NCBI GenBank assembly: GCA_001797815.1
Contig: MGQK01000032.1
Coordinates: 21,606 to 28,039, forward strand
Reading direction: 5' to 3'
From: Deltaproteobacteria bacterium RBG_13_61_14
GTDB taxonomy: Bacteria; RBG-13-61-14
Length of the DNA stretch: 6,434 nucleotides
Each line of letters opens with the position of its first letter. Position 1 is the first letter of the stretch. A program made the translations under genes and the position numbers. This document shows, one piece after another, positions 6,060 to 6,434 of the stretch. The notes beneath the pieces were generated by a model that saw only the letters and a list, made by a program, of their open reading frames with translations, was not told where the DNA came from and searched no databases.

Positions 6060-6077
6060 GTGAACGTAAACGTGAAC
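6060..6077. repeat. Hexamer repeat after the MFS gene
   Basis: Three hexamers in phase, GTGAAC, GTAAAC and GTGAAC, begin 5 nt after the MFS stop codon. They form the first part of a repeat-rich 133-nt convergent gap. Confidence 0.5.
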
Positions 6078-6083
6078 GAAATC

Positions 6084-6104
6084 GGTTGGCGGTTGGCGGC
6101 TTGC
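6084..6104. repeat. Heptamer repeat GGTTGGC x2 plus variant
   Basis: GGTTGGC at 6084-6090 and 6091-6097 is followed by the variant GGCTTGC at 6098-6104. A further AGTTGGC lies at 6129-6135. The 7-nt period is the same as in the array at 2071-2105, although the unit sequence differs. Confidence 0.55.
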
Positions 6105-6123
6105 TCTGAGCGCGGTCGAAGAG
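6104..6123. repeat. CTGAGC/GTCGAAG imperfect palindrome
   Basis: CTCTGAGCGCGGTCGAAGAG is an imperfect inverted repeat with CTCT and AGAG ends. It resembles the CCTGAGC-N-GTCGAAGG element that I recall as a common intergenic repeat in many bacterial genomes. The resemblance is from memory and needs a search. Confidence 0.5.
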
Positions 6124-6152
6124 TTCGCAGTTGGCGGAAAGCAAGAAAGTAG

Positions 6153-6175
6153 CCGCGACCGCTCTTCAGTCGCGG
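6153..6175. terminator. GC-rich hairpin between convergent genes, possible terminator
   Basis: CCGCGAC (6153-6159) and GTCGCGG (6169-6175) form a perfect 7-bp stem around a 9-nt loop. It lies between the stop codons of the MFS gene (+) and the HemW-like gene (-). No T-tract follows on either strand, so a classic intrinsic terminator is not supported; it may instead be an intergenic repeat or a 3' stabilising hairpin. Confidence 0.4.
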
Positions 6176-6188
6176 ACAAGCGGAGAGG

Positions 6189-6434
6189 TCAGATCAATTC
6201 GAGGGCCGCGGCGTCGGCGAGGAGGAAGCCTTTGGGGGTGAGTTGCAATCTGCTTCTGCTTTGCCGGCAGACCTTCATCTCTTCCAGGGCGCGGATACTC
6301 TCGGCCCGGTCCGACCAGAGGTCGCGGCCGAATTGAGCCAGATAATCCCGGCGCGAGATCCCGGCCGCAGTGAGGATCCCCAGCAGGATAAACTCCCGCC
6401 GCGCCCGCTCCCGGTCCGGCGGCTCGGTCGCGGT
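6189..6434 (-). CDS. hemW: HemW-like radical SAM protein, C-terminal fragment
   Basis: An open minus-strand frame enters from the right edge and ends with TGA at 6191-6189, giving 81 residues. It begins TATEPPDRERARREFILLGI and ends LQLTPKGFLLADAAALELI. The pattern REF-(I/M)LLGL...GI...F...L...I..L...L.LTPKGFLLAD is typical of the C-terminal HemW domain of HemN/HemW (coproporphyrinogen oxidase-like) proteins. HemW is thought to be a haem chaperone. The radical SAM domain with its CxxxCxxC motif would lie outside the window, so it cannot be checked here. The gene converges with the MFS gene. A HemN-type enzyme or another member of the family remains possible. Confidence 0.68.
   Translation of the reverse strand, partial: TATEPPDRERARREFILLGILTAAGISRRDYLAQFGRDLWSDRAESIRALEEMKVCRQSRSRLQLTPKGFLLADAAALELI

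Overview
This is a GC-rich window from a bacterial chromosome. The organism looks diderm: there is an exported beta-barrel-type protein, a PAP2 phosphatase with a signal peptide, and Shine-Dalgarno and TTGACA signals of the sigma-70 type. Gene content and style (Pro/Ala-rich linkers after signal peptides, a lidless Hsp70, a Spinster-like MFS carrier, DUF481) would fit an Acidobacteriota/Aminicenantota-like lineage. That placement is an impression, not a demonstration. There are no tRNA or rRNA genes, no CRISPR array and no recognisable transposase gene.

Layout: (1) 1-1091 (+), the 3' part of an Hsp70/DnaK-type chaperone gene that stops at the end of the substrate-binding beta domain and so has no helical lid. 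(2) 1133-2002 (+), a secreted or membrane PAP2-family phosphatase, 41 nt downstream and possibly cotranscribed. (3) 2003-2106, a convergent gap with a 21-bp-spaced duplication and a heptamer-periodic stretch, but no clear terminator. (4) 2107-3486 (-), class II fumarase, with its start fixed by a strong ribosome binding site and a promoter. (5) 3487-3772, a divergent control region. It holds a promoter on each side and, between them, a 162-bp inverted-repeat element (3556-3717) carrying two similar internal hairpins. (6) 3773-4663 (+), a DUF481 outer-membrane-type protein. (7) 4676-6055 (+), a Spinster-like major facilitator transporter, 12 nt downstream and almost certainly in the same operon. 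(8) 6056-6188, a convergent gap full of short repeats and hairpins. (9) 6189-6434 (-), the C-terminal end of a HemW-like protein that runs off the window.

Functionally this is mostly ordinary chromosome: protein quality control, lipid-phosphate hydrolysis, the TCA cycle and haem trafficking. The DUF481/Spinster pair suggests an envelope transport unit of unknown substrate. The most interesting items are the compound inverted-repeat element between two outward promoters, the lidless Hsp70 with altered substrate-arch residues, and the intergenic short-period repeats. I did not find convincing evidence of a wholly new multi-gene system.
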